Source: Candidatus Levyibacteriota bacterium (GTDB lineage: Bacteria > Patescibacteriota > Microgenomatia > Levybacterales > UBA12049). From it: a DNA stretch of 14,806 nucleotides. Shown one piece after another: positions 7,288 to 14,806 of this stretch. The notes beneath the pieces were generated by a model that saw only the letters and a program-made list of their open reading frames with translations, ran no database searches and was not told the DNA's origin. Both the position numbers and the translations under genes were made by a program. Within the stretch, counting starts at the first letter, position 1; every line of letters starts with the position of its first letter. Location: assembly GCA_023245475.1 (NCBI GenBank), contig JAHFKF010000031.1, positions 1 to 14,806 of the forward strand, read 5' to 3'.

Positions 7288-8088
7288 TTAAGAAAAATAC
7301 TTTACCGCATTTCTAAAAAGCTGTAATCCTGAACCAACTTTGGGTAGTATCGATCCTTTTCTTATATACTGTTCTTTAAGAAATGTCCAGTGAGGAAGTT
7401 GATGAAAAAACATCCCCCGCTCCGGATGAGGCATAAGTGCTAAGATCTTACCGCTTTCATCAATTATTCCTGCAATATCAGCAATTGATCCATTAGGATT
7501 TGCGGGAAGAGATAAGTGCTTACTAAGAGATCCCTTTGTATATTGTAGCGCAATCTGTTTGTTTTTCTTTAGCTTTTTAAGATCGTCCTCAGATGCAAAG
7601 AATTTTCCTTCACCATGTGCAATAGGTAATGATAATTCCTTAAGACCAGCAAGCCAGGGAGTCTCTGCCGTCACTTTTAGATCAGTCCAACGCGTAACAA
7701 AACGCGCACTATTATTATTGGTTAAAGCAACGTTTCTTTCTCCATATTGTTTGGTAAATGCAGGAACAAGCCCCAGATTAGCGACGATCTGACATCCATT
7801 ACAAATACCAATTACTAATTTATCCTCAGCAATAAATGTTTGTAATAATTCCCACAAATGATTTCTTACTTTATTGGCATATGCATTTCCTGATCCAGTG
7901 TCATCCCCATACGAGAAACCACCAGGAAATGAAAGGATTTGATAATCAGAAAGATCTACTCTTCCATCAATTAAATCATTTATGTGAACAATATCAGCTT
8001 TTGCCCCAGCCCATTCAAATCCGAATGCTGTTTCTTCTTCTGAATTAAGTCCGTAGCCGGAAAATACTAACACGTTTGGTTTATTCAT
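7288..8088 (-). CDS. purQ: FGAM synthase glutaminase subunit
   Basis: PurQ is the class I glutamine amidotransferase that supplies ammonia to PurL for making FGAM. The 266 residues contain the catalytic triad: Cys96 in GICNGCQ (94-100), and His221 and Glu223 in MPHPER. GGFSYGDD (56-63) and LTNNNSARF (122-130) are also typical. It is somewhat longer than the small Bacillus-type PurQ (about 225-230), and its wording is closer to the glutaminase domain of large-type FGAM synthases; this matches the type of PurL upstream. The ATG lies two bases after the purD-S-L stop codon, so production of the two subunits is probably coupled. Confidence 0.95.
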   Translation of the reverse strand: MNKPNVLVFSGYGLNSEEETAFGFEWAGAKADIVHINDLIDGRVDLSDYQILSFPGGFSYGDDTGSGNAYANKVRNHLWELLQTFIAEDKLVIGICNGCQIVANLGLVPAFTKQYGERNVALTNNNSARFVTRWTDLKVTAETPWLAGLKELSLPIAHGEGKFFASEDDLKKLKKNKQIALQYTKGSLSKHLSLPANPNGSIADIAGIIDESGKILALMPHPERGMFFHQLPHWTFLKEQYIRKGSILPKVGSGLQLFRNAVKYFS

Positions 8089-8090
8089 AA

Positions 8091-11000
8091 TTAATAATCT
8101 TTAAATGTCTCTCGATATGCATTTGCAACATTATCAATAGTAAGCGAAACTATTTCATGTCCTTTCAATCCTGTAATTATTAAATTTTTTGTTTTTGTTA
8201 CTTTTCCAAGTTTTGCGAAACTATTTCCTTGCATCATTCTTTCAAATTTTTCTTTGTTTTCATTAGCAACAGTGATAAGAATTCTTCCTTGGCTTTCAGA
8301 ATATAATGCAAAGTCATCTCGTGAAGAATCCCCTGGCAACTTTCGCAAATCAACAGTGAGTCCCAACATGCCCCCAATTGCTTTTTTGGCAAGCGCCACG
8401 GCAAGCCCACCTCGTCCGACACTAATGCTTGATGCAATAAGGTTTTTTTGAATTGCTTTGTACAGAATTTTATAGAGTTTTTTATTTTTCGCTGGATCAA
8501 CTATCGGAATACTATTGGAAGAGAATGATTGCATCTGAGAATATTCTGATCCACCAATTTCATCATAGGTCTCACCCAAGATATACAAAAGATCCCCTGA
8601 TTGTTTCGCGTCAAGAGAAACGACTTTGGTAATATCGGGAACAACACCAAACGACGAAATTAGCAAAGTAGGAAGAATAGATATGGAAATTGGATTCCCG
8701 TCTTTGTCGTATCCTTTGAAATCATTAAACATACTATCTTTTCCTGAAACAAATGGTGTGCCATAAAAAACAGCCAAATCGTAGCATGCCTTAACGGCTT
8801 CTTTGAGTTGTCCAAGTCTCATGGGATCATTACTACTACACCAACAAAAATTATCGAGAAGAGAAAGATAATCAGGATTTGCACCCATTGCAACAGCATT
8901 ACGAACAGCCGTATCAACACTTGCAGTACTCATTTTATACGCATCAATCTCACTATACGTTGGATAAAATCCTTGTGAAAGAATGACACCTTTTTGAGAA
9001 GAAAGTAGCGGACGAATAACACTCGCATCTGCATTGACCCGCCCCTTACCATGAAGAGGCCCAAGGACAGCATTACCTTGTACGATGTAATCATATTGAT
9101 CTGAAATAAATGCAAATGAGGTGAGATTGAGTCGTTGAAGCATTTCTTCCAATGTCTTATTGTAATTTTTTGGCTCCTTAATTCTTGATTCTTGATTCGT
9201 AATTTTTACTTCTTTTGTCACCATTGCTCTTTTGGGCAAACCATCATGTAAAAAATCCATATCTAAATCAACTATTTTCTTTTTGTTATATGTCACAACA
9301 CATTTACCATTATCCGTAAACGTACCAATAACCGTTGCTTCAACACCTCGACGGTGCATGAGTTTTGAAAAAGCATCCCACTTTGCCGGAGGTACCGCAA
9401 GTGTCATGCGTTCTTGTGATTCAGAAATCCAAATTTCCCACGGATCAAGTCCTGAATACTTTAGTGGAATCTTTTCAAGAGCAACTTCACACCCTCCTGA
9501 TTCTGTTCCCATTTCAGCAACCGAACAAGAAAGTCCACCTGCTCCATTGTCAGTGATACTATTATATAAGAGTAAATCCCGCGCTTCTTTAACAATCGCG
9601 TCACTTAATTTCTTTTGAGTAATTGGATCTCCTATCTGAACTGCTGTTGCAGGGCTACCGCTGTCTAGTGCCTCCGAAGAAAACGTCGCACCATGAATAC
9701 CGTCTTTACCAACACGCCCTCCAACCATAACAATAAAATCTCCTGGTTTTGATTGTTTCTTGTGAGACAATTTGCCTTTAATTTTTCGTGGTATAAGACC
9801 GACTGTGCCAACAAACACTAATGGTTTTCCGCGAAACCTTTCATCAAAATAAACAAATCCTTGAGGAGTCGGAATACCAGATTGATTGCCACCAGCATTA
9901 ACGCCATCGATAACCCCTTCCATAATTCGACGACTTGAAAGCATTGGTTGTGTTTTATTTTTCCCTTTATAAAGAGGTTTATCAACTCGTGGGTCGGCAA
10001 AGCAATAACCATAAAAATTAGCAACCGGTTTCGCCCCCATACCAAACCCTATGGCATCGCGATTAACACCACCAATACCGGTAATTGCTCCACCAAAAGG
10101 ATCAAGTGCCGAAGGACTATTATGTGTTTCTACTTTATGAGTAACGAGATACTCATCATCAAATGCAATGGCTCCAGAATTATCAGTAAAAACAGAAACA
10201 CAGAAATCGTTCTTGCCTTTATTTTTTCTAATCTTTTCAGTGGCTCCTTTGATATATGTTTTATATAAACCTTTTGACACATCATCATCCATGGGACTCG
10301 CAAAAATAGTATGCTTGCAATGCTCAGACCATGTTTGCGCAAGTGATTCAAGTTCGATGTCTGTTGGATTTCGTCGCAACTTTTTAAAATATGCTTGTAT
10401 CGTTTCCATAAAAGTAAGATCTAAAGCAAGTGGCCCCCGTCTTGTCCCATCACTATTGGCAATCCCTGATTTACCAATTCTAATTAATTCTTCATCTGGT
10501 ACTGAAAGATTTACTTCCGTCACTTCTGGCTCTTTTTGCAATTGCACCTTAGGAACAATAACATCCATTCCATTATCACGCACATATTCTTCATGACTTT
10601 TAATATGCATTCGCTGAATGAGCGGATTATACAAGCTTGCAGAAAGTGAAAGAGCCTCTTCTTTTGAGATCTTTCCGTATAAGAAAGTTAGTTGTGTCGT
10701 ATAGACATTTTCATCTGGCATAAATTCTGTTTTCAGTAAATCACTGATTGTCTCTTTTACGGTTGTTGCGATGTTATCAGTAACACCAGCAAGAAAACCA
10801 ATCTCAATCGCAAAAGCAAACTTCTTCTCTCCAACAGTACCTTCTCTTCTGTTAGGAGAGGTCTGCACGATTGTTTGTGTCACAGGATTTGAAAGACTTG
10901 ATGCAATGGTATCTATATCCAGAGGTGAGAAAGATTTATCAATGGTATAGACATCTGCAATAGTCACTTGCGTAATTTTTTTATTAATTCTCTTAAACTT

Positions 11001-12353
11001 TTCTAATCGCACAGCAGCTCTCGTATCGGCTATTTTTGAATAAACTTCAATGCGATTTGTTTTGCTTGCTTGCTTAACTCGTCCAATGTCACGTCGATAT
11101 TGCATTCCATCAAAATGAATTCCTTGATCACCAATAACAACGTATGCTTTATCCAACGCATCAGTAATATTTTTGCCAACTGCGGTAACGCCAAGAACGC
11201 GTCCACCATTGGTAACAATTTTCCCTGCAACTTTTTTGGTCGCAAAATGGAAAACATGAATATCCTTTTTTTTTGCAACTTTTTTTAAGCCGTAAATAAC
11301 ATCTCCTTTATGAGAAGTTTCAGGATAACCCTCTGATGCCAAAACAATTGTGCAAGCAGACTTCTTTGACCAAGCAATCGTTTGTTTATCAAGACGCTTA
11401 TCAACACAAGACGTAAGAATATCAAAAAGATCCGTTTCGAGAAGACGCATATATGATTCAATCTCTGGATCCCCAAAGCGACAGTTAAATTCAATCACCT
11501 TTGAACCATCCTTTGTCATCATCAGACCTGGATATAAACAACCCACAAATGGCATGCCACGCTTCTTCATGCCGGCAATCGTTGGCATAACAATGCTCTT
11601 TTTAATTTCCTCCATTTGTTCTTTTGTAATATCAGTAAGTGGGACAACTGTTCCCATGCCTCCTGTATTAAGACCTTGGTTTCCTTCAAAAATTTGCTTA
11701 TGATCACGACTGGGGGGGAACATTGCAATATGCTCTCCATCAGAAAAGGCATGAATTGAAACTTCACGCCCCGTTAAAAATTCTTCAATCACGACTTCAC
11801 TACCTGCCTCTCCAAAAATTTTCTTCACCATCATATCAGTAAGTGCTTTTTCAGCTTCCTCATAAGTCTTAGCGATAACAACGCCTTTTCCAAGAGCTAA
11901 ACCGCTCGCTTTGATAACAATTGGTACTTGTTGTTTTTTTAGATACAATTTGGCTTTTTCAAAGTAAGTAAATGTTTTAGATGTTGCAGTTGGGATGTTT
12001 TCCTCATGCATTAGTTGCTTGGCAAAGGCTTTTGAAGATTCGATGAGTGCAGCTTCTTTGGTTGGTCCAAAGATACGGAGTCCCTCTTTTTGGAACGCAT
12101 TAACAATACCCGCTGCAAGGATATCATCAGGAGCAGCAACTGTTAAATCAATCTGCTTTTTCTTGGCAAAGGCAATAAGCGCATCAAAATCGTTTGCGGA
12201 AATCCCCGTGCTCTGTCCAACTTCTTCTGTCCCGGGAGTGCCTGGTGCAAAGTAAATCTTATCTACCTTTGGTGATTGTTTTAGTTTCCATCCAAGAGCA
12301 TGCTCTCTAGCACCCGAAGATATGATCAAAATATTGTTTTTTTTATTTACCAT
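8091..12353 (-). CDS. purD-purS-purL: Fused GAR synthetase - PurS - FGAM synthase (PurD-PurS-PurL)
   Basis: This 1420-residue protein joins three pathway components in one frame. Residues 1-425 are GAR synthetase (PurD, ATP-grasp): SSGAREHAL (12-20), KASGLALGKGVVIA (148-161), PPSRDHKQIFEGNQGLNTGG (213-232) and EFNCRFGDPE (288-297). Residues about 433-590 are a PurS-like tandem domain, with ADVYTID (466-472) and EIGFLAGVTDNIAT (517-530). Residues about 620-1420 are the FGAM synthase PurL: QTWSEHCKHTIF (673-684), HNSPSALDPFGGAITGIGGVNRD (744-766), GRVGKDGIHGATF (879-891), TDNGAGGLS (934-942) and PFVSGKDSMFND (1200-1211). The glutaminase is the separate purQ just downstream. The ATG overlaps the purF-purN stop by 7 bases, with a good GGAG seven bases upstream. 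PurD and PurL perform steps two and four, with PurN (step three) in the neighbouring fusion. Confidence 0.95.
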   Translation of the reverse strand: MVNKKNNILIISSGAREHALGWKLKQSPKVDKIYFAPGTPGTEEVGQSTGISANDFDALIAFAKKKQIDLTVAAPDDILAAGIVNAFQKEGLRIFGPTKEAALIESSKAFAKQLMHEENIPTATSKTFTYFEKAKLYLKKQQVPIVIKASGLALGKGVVIAKTYEEAEKALTDMMVKKIFGEAGSEVVIEEFLTGREVSIHAFSDGEHIAMFPPSRDHKQIFEGNQGLNTGGMGTVVPLTDITKEQMEEIKKSIVMPTIAGMKKRGMPFVGCLYPGLMMTKDGSKVIEFNCRFGDPEIESYMRLLETDLFDILTSCVDKRLDKQTIAWSKKSACTIVLASEGYPETSHKGDVIYGLKKVAKKKDIHVFHFATKKVAGKIVTNGGRVLGVTAVGKNITDALDKAYVVIGDQGIHFDGMQYRRDIGRVKQASKTNRIEVYSKIADTRAAVRLEKFKRINKKITQVTIADVYTIDKSFSPLDIDTIASSLSNPVTQTIVQTSPNRREGTVGEKKFAFAIEIGFLAGVTDNIATTVKETISDLLKTEFMPDENVYTTQLTFLYGKISKEEALSLSASLYNPLIQRMHIKSHEEYVRDNGMDVIVPKVQLQKEPEVTEVNLSVPDEELIRIGKSGIANSDGTRRGPLALDLTFMETIQAYFKKLRRNPTDIELESLAQTWSEHCKHTIFASPMDDDVSKGLYKTYIKGATEKIRKNKGKNDFCVSVFTDNSGAIAFDDEYLVTHKVETHNSPSALDPFGGAITGIGGVNRDAIGFGMGAKPVANFYGYCFADPRVDKPLYKGKNKTQPMLSSRRIMEGVIDGVNAGGNQSGIPTPQGFVYFDERFRGKPLVFVGTVGLIPRKIKGKLSHKKQSKPGDFIVMVGGRVGKDGIHGATFSSEALDSGSPATAVQIGDPITQKKLSDAIVKEARDLLLYNSITDNGAGGLSCSVAEMGTESGGCEVALEKIPLKYSGLDPWEIWISESQERMTLAVPPAKWDAFSKLMHRRGVEATVIGTFTDNGKCVVTYNKKKIVDLDMDFLHDGLPKRAMVTKEVKITNQESRIKEPKNYNKTLEEMLQRLNLTSFAFISDQYDYIVQGNAVLGPLHGKGRVNADASVIRPLLSSQKGVILSQGFYPTYSEIDAYKMSTASVDTAVRNAVAMGANPDYLSLLDNFCWCSSNDPMRLGQLKEAVKACYDLAVFYGTPFVSGKDSMFNDFKGYDKDGNPISISILPTLLISSFGVVPDITKVVSLDAKQSGDLLYILGETYDEIGGSEYSQMQSFSSNSIPIVDPAKNKKLYKILYKAIQKNLIASSISVGRGGLAVALAKKAIGGMLGLTVDLRKLPGDSSRDDFALYSESQGRILITVANENKEKFERMMQGNSFAKLGKVTKTKNLIITGLKGHEIVSLTIDNVANAYRETFKDY
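9178..9207. repeat. Short tandem repeat in the PurL interdomain segment
   Basis: The bases ATTCTTGATTCTTGATTC (9181-9198) are about two and a half copies of a 7-base unit. On the coding strand they encode NQESRIKEP (residues 1053-1061 of the fusion), just before the second half of PurL. The unit resembles AT-rich ATTCTTG-type runs often found between genes. It could be a small expansion in a surface linker or chance. Reading frame and flanking conserved motifs are intact. Confidence 0.45.
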
Positions 12354-14446
12354 TGAAACTCTCCATTACTAACATCAATTTTATTTTCAATGACATGCAG
12401 AACTCGTTTGATAGCAGTTGGTAATAACAAATGTTCAGTATCATCCATTCGTTTTCTCCAAGAATCAATCGTGTCATCTGTTCGTACACGCACTTCAGCT
12501 TTCATGATGACAGGACCAATATCAACAGAATCTCCAGGTAAAATTTGATGAACTGAAATACCTGAAACTGGTAATTTCTTTTCAAATGTTTCTTCCCAAA
12601 CATTTTCCCCACGAAGTACAGGAATCGTTCCTCGAGATGTTGCCAGTGTTACCGTAGCATCACTTGTTAATAATGCTGGGTGATGATTAATAACCACAAT
12701 TTGTAATTTTGAAAGTTCTTTTAAGAAATCATCGCCAAGAATAAAAAGCCATCCAGAGAGAAGCAGTACGTCAGGTTTCAATTCTTTAAGGTAAGCGAGC
12801 AGTTTCTCTTCATATTCTTTACGTGCATGTTTGTCAGATCGTTTTCCAGTAAACGTAATCACGTTTGTTGGAAGATTGTGTTTTTTTGCACGGGTTATTC
12901 CATAGACACCTTCTTTATTTGAGAGAACGCCAATGATCTGGGCATTAAGCGTATGTTGTTCGATACCATCAATAATATCTTGTACAAACGTTCCTTTGCC
13001 AGAAAGGAATATAGCTATTTTGGGTTTCTTATCAATTTGTTTTTTACGTTTTGTGAACTTGGTTTGTTTTCCGCGAAGTGGATGAGAACCACCAAACGGG
13101 GTGTAATAAAAGTTTTCTTTTGCACTACCAAATGCCTTGGTAGTTTCATCAATTGGTAAGTAAATCATTGCATCAGCATTAATCAATTGCGATACTTTTT
13201 CCTCAATCACGGGCAAAGGATCCTTTTCAAATGCTGCAGCAGGAAGATGTTTCTTATTGCGCATATCAATTCCCAAATCACATCTGTTAACAACAGGTGG
13301 ACTCGCAACGGCAAAATACACTTCAGTTGCACCAGCATCTTTTAATGCTTCAATCAGTGACCTACTCGTTGTTAAACGAACAGCGGAATCATCAACAACG
13401 ACAATTTTTTTGCCAACAATTTCATCAGGAACAATATTATGCTTACCACTAACAGCTCGTGTTCTGTTTTCTTGTCCTGGTTGAATAAATGTTCTCCCAA
13501 CATAATTACTTGTTGTAATTGCATCAACTAAAGGAATTTGAAGAGAACGAGCAACCCCTCTTGCAGCAGGATAACCAGATTCAAAAATTGGAACAACAAC
13601 ATCTAGCTGTAAACCTTTGCTTTTTATTCTTTCACCAAGTAATCTTCCCGATTCTTCTCGTCCTGCCCGGACACGACGACCATTGATAAAACTATCTGGT
13701 CTTGCAAAATAAACATATTCAAATAAAGAATGCTGTACACGCTTTGTTTCTCCAAAAAATGATGAATATAATTTACCATGTGCAGTGATTGTAATAATCT
13801 CACCAGGAGCAACATCTCGTACAAATTCGGCGCCAATAGCATCAAGTGCCACAGACTCTGAAGCAATTACCCAACCGTCTCCTAATTTCCCAAGGCACAA
13901 TGGCCAGATGCCATACGGATCACGCATTCCTAATAATGTATTATCGTCTGTTAATGCCACAAAGTTATATGCACCAGCAAGTATTGGCAAAACCTTCTCA
14001 AAGGTTTCTTGCCAAGAAGAAAATTCTTGTCTTTTTTTTAATAACACCCGTGCAACAAGTAATGTATCACTAAGCGTTCTCTTTCTCTCACCTAACTCTT
14101 TTCGAAGATTTGATGTGTCTGGGATGTTGCCATTATGAGCAATACTAAGAGCATATTTACCTTGCTTTAAATAAAATGGTTGGGCGTTATCAAGAGAAGC
14201 ATTACCGGATGTACCATAGCGATTATGACCAATTGCAAATTTATTCTTTCCTAATTTATGTAGTACTGCATCACTTAAAACACTTGGGACGAGTCCCATA
14301 TTTTTATACGTGATAATTTTATTTTGAGAATTAATAATGCTGATGCCAGCGCTTTCTTGTCCACGATGTTGCAGGGCAGAGAGCCCTCGTTTTACAAAAT
14401 AAGAGGCATGATTGCTTGCGGTCCAGATGCCAATAACACCACACAT
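12347..14446 (-). CDS. purF-purN: Fused amidophosphoribosyltransferase - GAR transformylase (PurF-PurN)
   Basis: Residues 1-455 are PurF, which makes phosphoribosylamine from PRPP and glutamine, the committed step. Cys2 (MCGVIGIW) is the glutaminase nucleophile, so the ATG at 14446 is the true start. HRGQESAG (27-34), HNRYGTSG (74-81), HNGNI (104-108), YVGRTFIQPGQ (315-325) and the PRPP motif VVVDDSAVRLTTS (349-361) follow. That motif is usually DDSIVRGTTS; here Gly is Leu. A Lys/Arg-rich linker (460-475) leads to PurN (about 475-690), the 10-formyl-THF-dependent GAR transformylase. It keeps Asn587 and His589 (INHHPALL), Asp642 (VDIGPVI) and a variant start loop, FLSGKGTFVQ. It is the first gene of the operon, preceded by a terminator-like hairpin that touches the start codon, with no Shine-Dalgarno sequence visible. 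Confidence 0.95.
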   Translation of the reverse strand: MCGVIGIWTASNHASYFVKRGLSALQHRGQESAGISIINSQNKIITYKNMGLVPSVLSDAVLHKLGKNKFAIGHNRYGTSGNASLDNAQPFYLKQGKYALSIAHNGNIPDTSNLRKELGERKRTLSDTLLVARVLLKKRQEFSSWQETFEKVLPILAGAYNFVALTDDNTLLGMRDPYGIWPLCLGKLGDGWVIASESVALDAIGAEFVRDVAPGEIITITAHGKLYSSFFGETKRVQHSLFEYVYFARPDSFINGRRVRAGREESGRLLGERIKSKGLQLDVVVPIFESGYPAARGVARSLQIPLVDAITTSNYVGRTFIQPGQENRTRAVSGKHNIVPDEIVGKKIVVVDDSAVRLTTSRSLIEALKDAGATEVYFAVASPPVVNRCDLGIDMRNKKHLPAAAFEKDPLPVIEEKVSQLINADAMIYLPIDETTKAFGSAKENFYYTPFGGSHPLRGKQTKFTKRKKQIDKKPKIAIFLSGKGTFVQDIIDGIEQHTLNAQIIGVLSNKEGVYGITRAKKHNLPTNVITFTGKRSDKHARKEYEEKLLAYLKELKPDVLLLSGWLFILGDDFLKELSKLQIVVINHHPALLTSDATVTLATSRGTIPVLRGENVWEETFEKKLPVSGISVHQILPGDSVDIGPVIMKAEVRVRTDDTIDSWRKRMDDTEHLLLPTAIKRVLHVIENKIDVSNGEFQW

Positions 14447-14476
14447 AAAAATAAAAAAACCCGCTGCTTGCGGGTT
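14447..14476 (-). terminator. Intrinsic-type terminator directly before purF
   Basis: On the minus strand AACCCGC-AAGCA-GCGGGTT forms a perfect 7-bp stem with a 5-base loop (14458-14476), followed by TTTTT-A-TTTTT up to the purF ATG. No T-tract follows on the other strand, so it acts on leftward transcription only. It can either end transcription from the upstream reductase gene or, if purF is transcribed from the promoter at 14550-14579, attenuate the purine operon. Confidence 0.7.
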
Positions 14477-14482
14477 AAATTT

Positions 14483-14499
14483 AGGCAGTATATCTACCT
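14483..14499 (-). other. Small RNA hairpin in the purF leader
   Basis: On the minus strand AGGTAG-ATATA-CTGCCT forms a 6-bp stem (one G-U pair). It contains the stop codon of the possible leader ORF in its 5' arm and precedes the terminator hairpin by six bases. It could be an anti-terminator or pause hairpin, but I found no strong alternative pairing with the terminator arms. Confidence 0.35.
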
Positions 14500-14544
14500 G
14501 TTTTGTTTTCTATTATTTCTTAATTGCTGCATGAGCATTTCCAT
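14494..14544 (-). CDS. Possible 16-residue leader peptide upstream of purF
   Basis: An ATG-to-TAG frame encodes MEMLMQQLRNNRKQNR. It begins six bases after the -10-like TATAAA, so a transcript from that promoter would start at or next to this ATG, leaderless. Three Gln, three Asn and three Arg codons are notable because PurF and PurQ use glutamine. There is no Shine-Dalgarno sequence, and a frame this short is common by chance. It is listed because it sits between a promoter candidate and a terminator, as leader peptides do. Confidence 0.25.
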   Translation of the reverse strand: MEMLMQQLRNNRKQNR

Positions 14545-14549
14545 AATTG

Positions 14550-14579
14550 TTTATACTAATAATCTTAGTGTGTTGTCAA
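14550..14579 (-). promoter_or_regulatory. Sigma-70-like promoter candidate for the purine operon
   Basis: On the minus strand TTGACA (14579-14574) is followed after exactly 18 bases by TATAAA (14555-14550). The -35 element is a perfect match to the bacterial consensus and the -10 differs at one base. It lies in the only intergenic region at the start of the operon, three bases after the upstream stop codon. If the host is archaeal, the TATAAA could instead be a TATA box, with initiation about 25 bases further downstream. Confidence 0.5.
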
Positions 14580-14582
14580 GAG

Positions 14583-14806
14583 TTATAATGAGAATTTTTC
14601 ATAATGCAGTGCTGATTTCTTCAGTCCAACTCCTCGTAGTATATGAACAAGAGCTCCCATCATTGGAGCAGGGCCACACAAATAGACATCACGGGAAAGA
14701 ACGTCAGGAACAAGTCGTTGTATTTTTTCGGCATCGACCCGGCCTGTCTCTCCATTAAATGAGGGATCTTCTGTTACGATATAATGCAATGCAAAACCAT
14801 ATTCTT
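14583..14806 (-). CDS. FAD/NAD(P)-binding ferredoxin-reductase-type protein, C-terminal part (runs off right edge)
   Basis: The last 74 codons of a gene that begins outside the window. The segment GETGRVDAEKIQRL followed by DVYLCGPAPMMGAL and the C-terminal HYEKFSL is typical of the NAD(P)-binding domain of ferredoxin-NADP+ reductase superfamily proteins: CGP-x-x-M contacts the nicotinamide, and an aromatic-rich tail ends the protein. No iron-sulfur cysteine cluster follows, so it is not a PyrK-type subunit. Which electron-transfer system it serves cannot be told from this fragment. It has the same orientation as the purine operon, but a promoter and terminator lie between them, so it is probably a separate transcription unit. 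Confidence 0.8.
   Translation of the reverse strand, partial: EYGFALHYIVTEDPSFNGETGRVDAEKIQRLVPDVLSRDVYLCGPAPMMGALVHILRGVGLKKSALHYEKFSL

Noticed and set aside
9232..9618. 128-codon plus-strand frame opposite the PurL domain
   Set aside because: It is antisense to conserved PurL motifs and shows no protein-like features.
14447..14582. Purine, PRPP or similar riboswitch in the purF leader
   Set aside because: The region is short and I see none of the conserved cores of known purine-related riboswitches, only two simple hairpins.
14324..14758. 144-codon plus-strand frame across the purF start and leader
   Set aside because: It is antisense to the PurF N-terminus and to the reductase C-terminus, both of which have clear family motifs.

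Overview
This window is almost entirely one minus-strand operon for de novo purine nucleotide (IMP) synthesis. In transcription order (right to left) it reads: end of an unrelated flavin-dependent reductase gene, a 136-base leader region, purF-purN (fused), purD-purS-purL (fused), purQ, purP paralog 1, purH, purP paralog 2, purB, purK, purE, and the first 128 codons of purC, which runs off the left edge. Every enzyme of the ten-step pathway is present except PurM (AIR synthetase), which may lie beyond purC. No tRNA, rRNA, CRISPR, transposase or phage gene is visible, and no gene-free stretch exceeds 136 bases.

Organism: AT-rich DNA, gene overlaps or gaps of only a few bases, mostly no clear Shine-Dalgarno sequence, and two large fusion proteins suggest a streamlined genome. 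The phylogenetic signals conflict. PurP (formate-dependent FAICAR synthetase) is an archaeal hallmark, and two paralogs are here. Class I PurE with PurK, full-length bifunctional PurH and folate-type PurN are the common bacterial set. A -35/-10-like promoter and an intrinsic terminator before purF also look bacterial. A DPANN-type archaeon with bacterial genes or a Patescibacteria-type bacterium with archaeal purP would both fit, and the window alone does not decide.

Layout: the leader (14447-14582) holds a TTGACA-N18-TATAAA promoter candidate, a possible 16-codon leader ORF, a small hairpin and a strong hairpin plus U-tract that ends directly at the purF start codon. From purF-purN to purC, genes overlap or are separated by 1-6 bases, with two exceptions of 112 and 80 bases. 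Both gaps are filled almost completely by palindromic repeat elements (4585-4681 and 3408-3475). A third element of the same general kind lies in frame inside purH (about 5644-5711) and adds about 22 residues between its two enzymatic domains.

How the genes work together: PurF makes phosphoribosylamine, PurD makes GAR, PurN formylates it, PurS-PurL with PurQ makes FGAM, (PurM would close the ring), PurK and PurE carboxylate AIR, PurC and PurB give AICAR, and PurH (folate-dependent) and/or PurP (formate- and ATP-dependent) formylate AICAR before the PurH cyclohydrolase domain closes IMP. The AICAR formylation step therefore appears to be encoded twice. The second PurP paralog has lost the glycine-rich ATP-grasp loop, so its role is uncertain.
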